Assembly: GCA_029762625.1 (NCBI GenBank)
Contig: JARVGI010000008.1
Location: forward strand, 7,739 to 71,738
DNA from: Methanomicrobiaceae archaeon
GTDB taxonomy: Archaea > Halobacteriota > Methanomicrobia > Methanomicrobiales > Methanomicrobiaceae
Direction: 5' to 3'
Length of the DNA: 64,000 nt
Positions 63,473 to 64,000 of the stretch are shown piece after piece; the stretch's first letter is position 1, and every line of letters starts with the position of its first letter. The notes under the pieces were generated by a model, which saw nothing but the letters and a program-made list of their open reading frames with translations, did not search any database and was not told the origin of the DNA. Both the position numbers and the translations under genes were made by a program.

Positions 63473-64000
63473 ATGAGACACGAGCACATGGACGGACCAC
63501 ACACCGATAAACGGCAGGCAATCCTGGAGACCGCCCTCGGCCTCTTCTGCGAGCGGGGCTTTCACGGCACCCCCACCTCGATGATCACGCGGGAGGCGGA
63601 GGTGGCCACGGGAACGCTGTTTCACTACTTCAGCACCAAAGAAGCACTGATCGAGACCATCTACCTGACGATCAAGGGGGAGATGCGGGAGGCGCTTTGC
63701 GCCCACATCGAGCCGCAGGATCCTGTAGGTGAGCAGATCCGCCGCATCTGTGCCAACTACATTCGCTGGGGTGTGGAAAACGCCAGGAAATTCCAGTTCA
63801 TGGAGCAGTTCCACAATGCGCCCCAGATCTCCGCCCACGCCCACGAAGAGGGGATGGCGCAGTTCTCCTTCGTCCACGATATCGTGCAGCGGGGCATCGA
63901 CGAGGGCGCCCTCAAACCCCACCCCACCGGCCTGCAGTTCTCCATGTTCGGCGCCTCCACCGGAGCCGTCGTCCGCCTGATCCTCTCCGGGAACGGGGGG
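63473..64000 (+). CDS. TetR-family transcriptional regulator (truncated at window end)
   Basis: At least 176 codons are present; the gene runs off the right end. The N-terminal helix-turn-helix is clear (LETALGLFCERGFHGTPTSMI, REAEVATGTLFHYFSTKEALIETIY). The following ligand-binding part starts ICANYIRWGVENARKFQFMEQF. Two in-frame ATGs exist, at 63473 and 63488, neither with a good SD. It is 6 nt downstream of the reductase and probably represses that operon through the palindrome at 62226-62243. Confidence 0.88.
   Translation, partial: MRHEHMDGPHTDKRQAILETALGLFCERGFHGTPTSMITREAEVATGTLFHYFSTKEALIETIYLTIKGEMREALCAHIEPQDPVGEQIRRICANYIRWGVENARKFQFMEQFHNAPQISAHAHEEGMAQFSFVHDIVQRGIDEGALKPHPTGLQFSMFGASTGAVVRLILSGNGG

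Noticed and set aside
62237-63922. Minus-strand open frame over the reductase and TetR genes
   Set aside because: It spans two genes and their junction in antisense and has no recognisable domain.

Overview
The window is high-GC archaeal DNA, almost certainly from a methanogen of the order Methanomicrobiales (genus not resolved). The case rests on a complete A-type ATP synthase operon, a group II chaperonin, LonB, RIO2, Nob1, a cupin-type phosphoglucose isomerase, a stand-alone nitrogen-regulator (NrpR-type) domain protein, an anaerobic Ni-CO dehydrogenase, and secreted proteins with PKD, COG1361-like and DUF3821-like sequences. Genes are tightly packed, with many ATGA or GTGA overlaps. Several genes have a clear TATA box and Shine-Dalgarno (SD) site, and T-runs follow several operons.

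Layout. 1-943: the 3' end of a tRNA, a remnant of a surface-protein anchor, and a gene-free stretch with four consecutive hairpins. 944-4600 (minus): rio2 - DUF460 nuclease-fold protein - thiL, overlapping. 4652-8020 (plus): ttuA-like tRNA thiolase - RCK potassium channel - nadE. 7995-9985 (minus): COG1361-like surface protein and cupin pgi, divergent from a TrmB-family regulator with a palindromic operator candidate between them. 10822-13894: NrpR-domain protein, divergent from an unknown gene coupled to a lipoamide-dehydrogenase-like flavoprotein. 13952-22749: a cell-surface region with a von Willebrand A plus seven-PKD protein, a MerR regulator, a decayed PKD gene, two tandem MacB-type permeases and a DUF3821-like protein. 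22918-27351: a flavin-fold protein, a large DUF2193-like protein, a histidine kinase and small proteins. 27642-31330: cooS-cooC, a small hypothetical and a double rubredoxin.

31377-41820 (minus): two small genes, the atpHIKECFABD operon and pgk. 41912-43609: a secreted unknown and a BofA-like membrane protein. 43611-48186 (minus): lonB - tldD - tldE, running directly into bofA, a compact proteolysis operon. 48268-52946 (plus): prs - rtcA - nob1 - gfcR, then the thermosome. 52965-56887: a ThiS-like protein, tRNA-Ser(CGA), a 750 bp gene-poor stretch and a molybdate/tungstate modABC transporter. 57114-61580: two signal-transduction proteins (one a degenerate kinase) and a HEAT protein. 62226-64000: a probable TetR operator, an aldo/keto reductase with ferredoxin-like cysteines and the start of its TetR regulator.

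No CRISPR array, intact insertion sequence, integrase, rRNA or origin was seen. The best candidates for under-described biology are the lonB-tldD-tldE-bofA membrane proteolysis operon, the CO dehydrogenase with an altered D-cluster cysteine spacing, the RCK channel-NAD synthetase coupling, and the hairpin cluster near the left end. Names are based on motif recognition by eye; no database search was possible.
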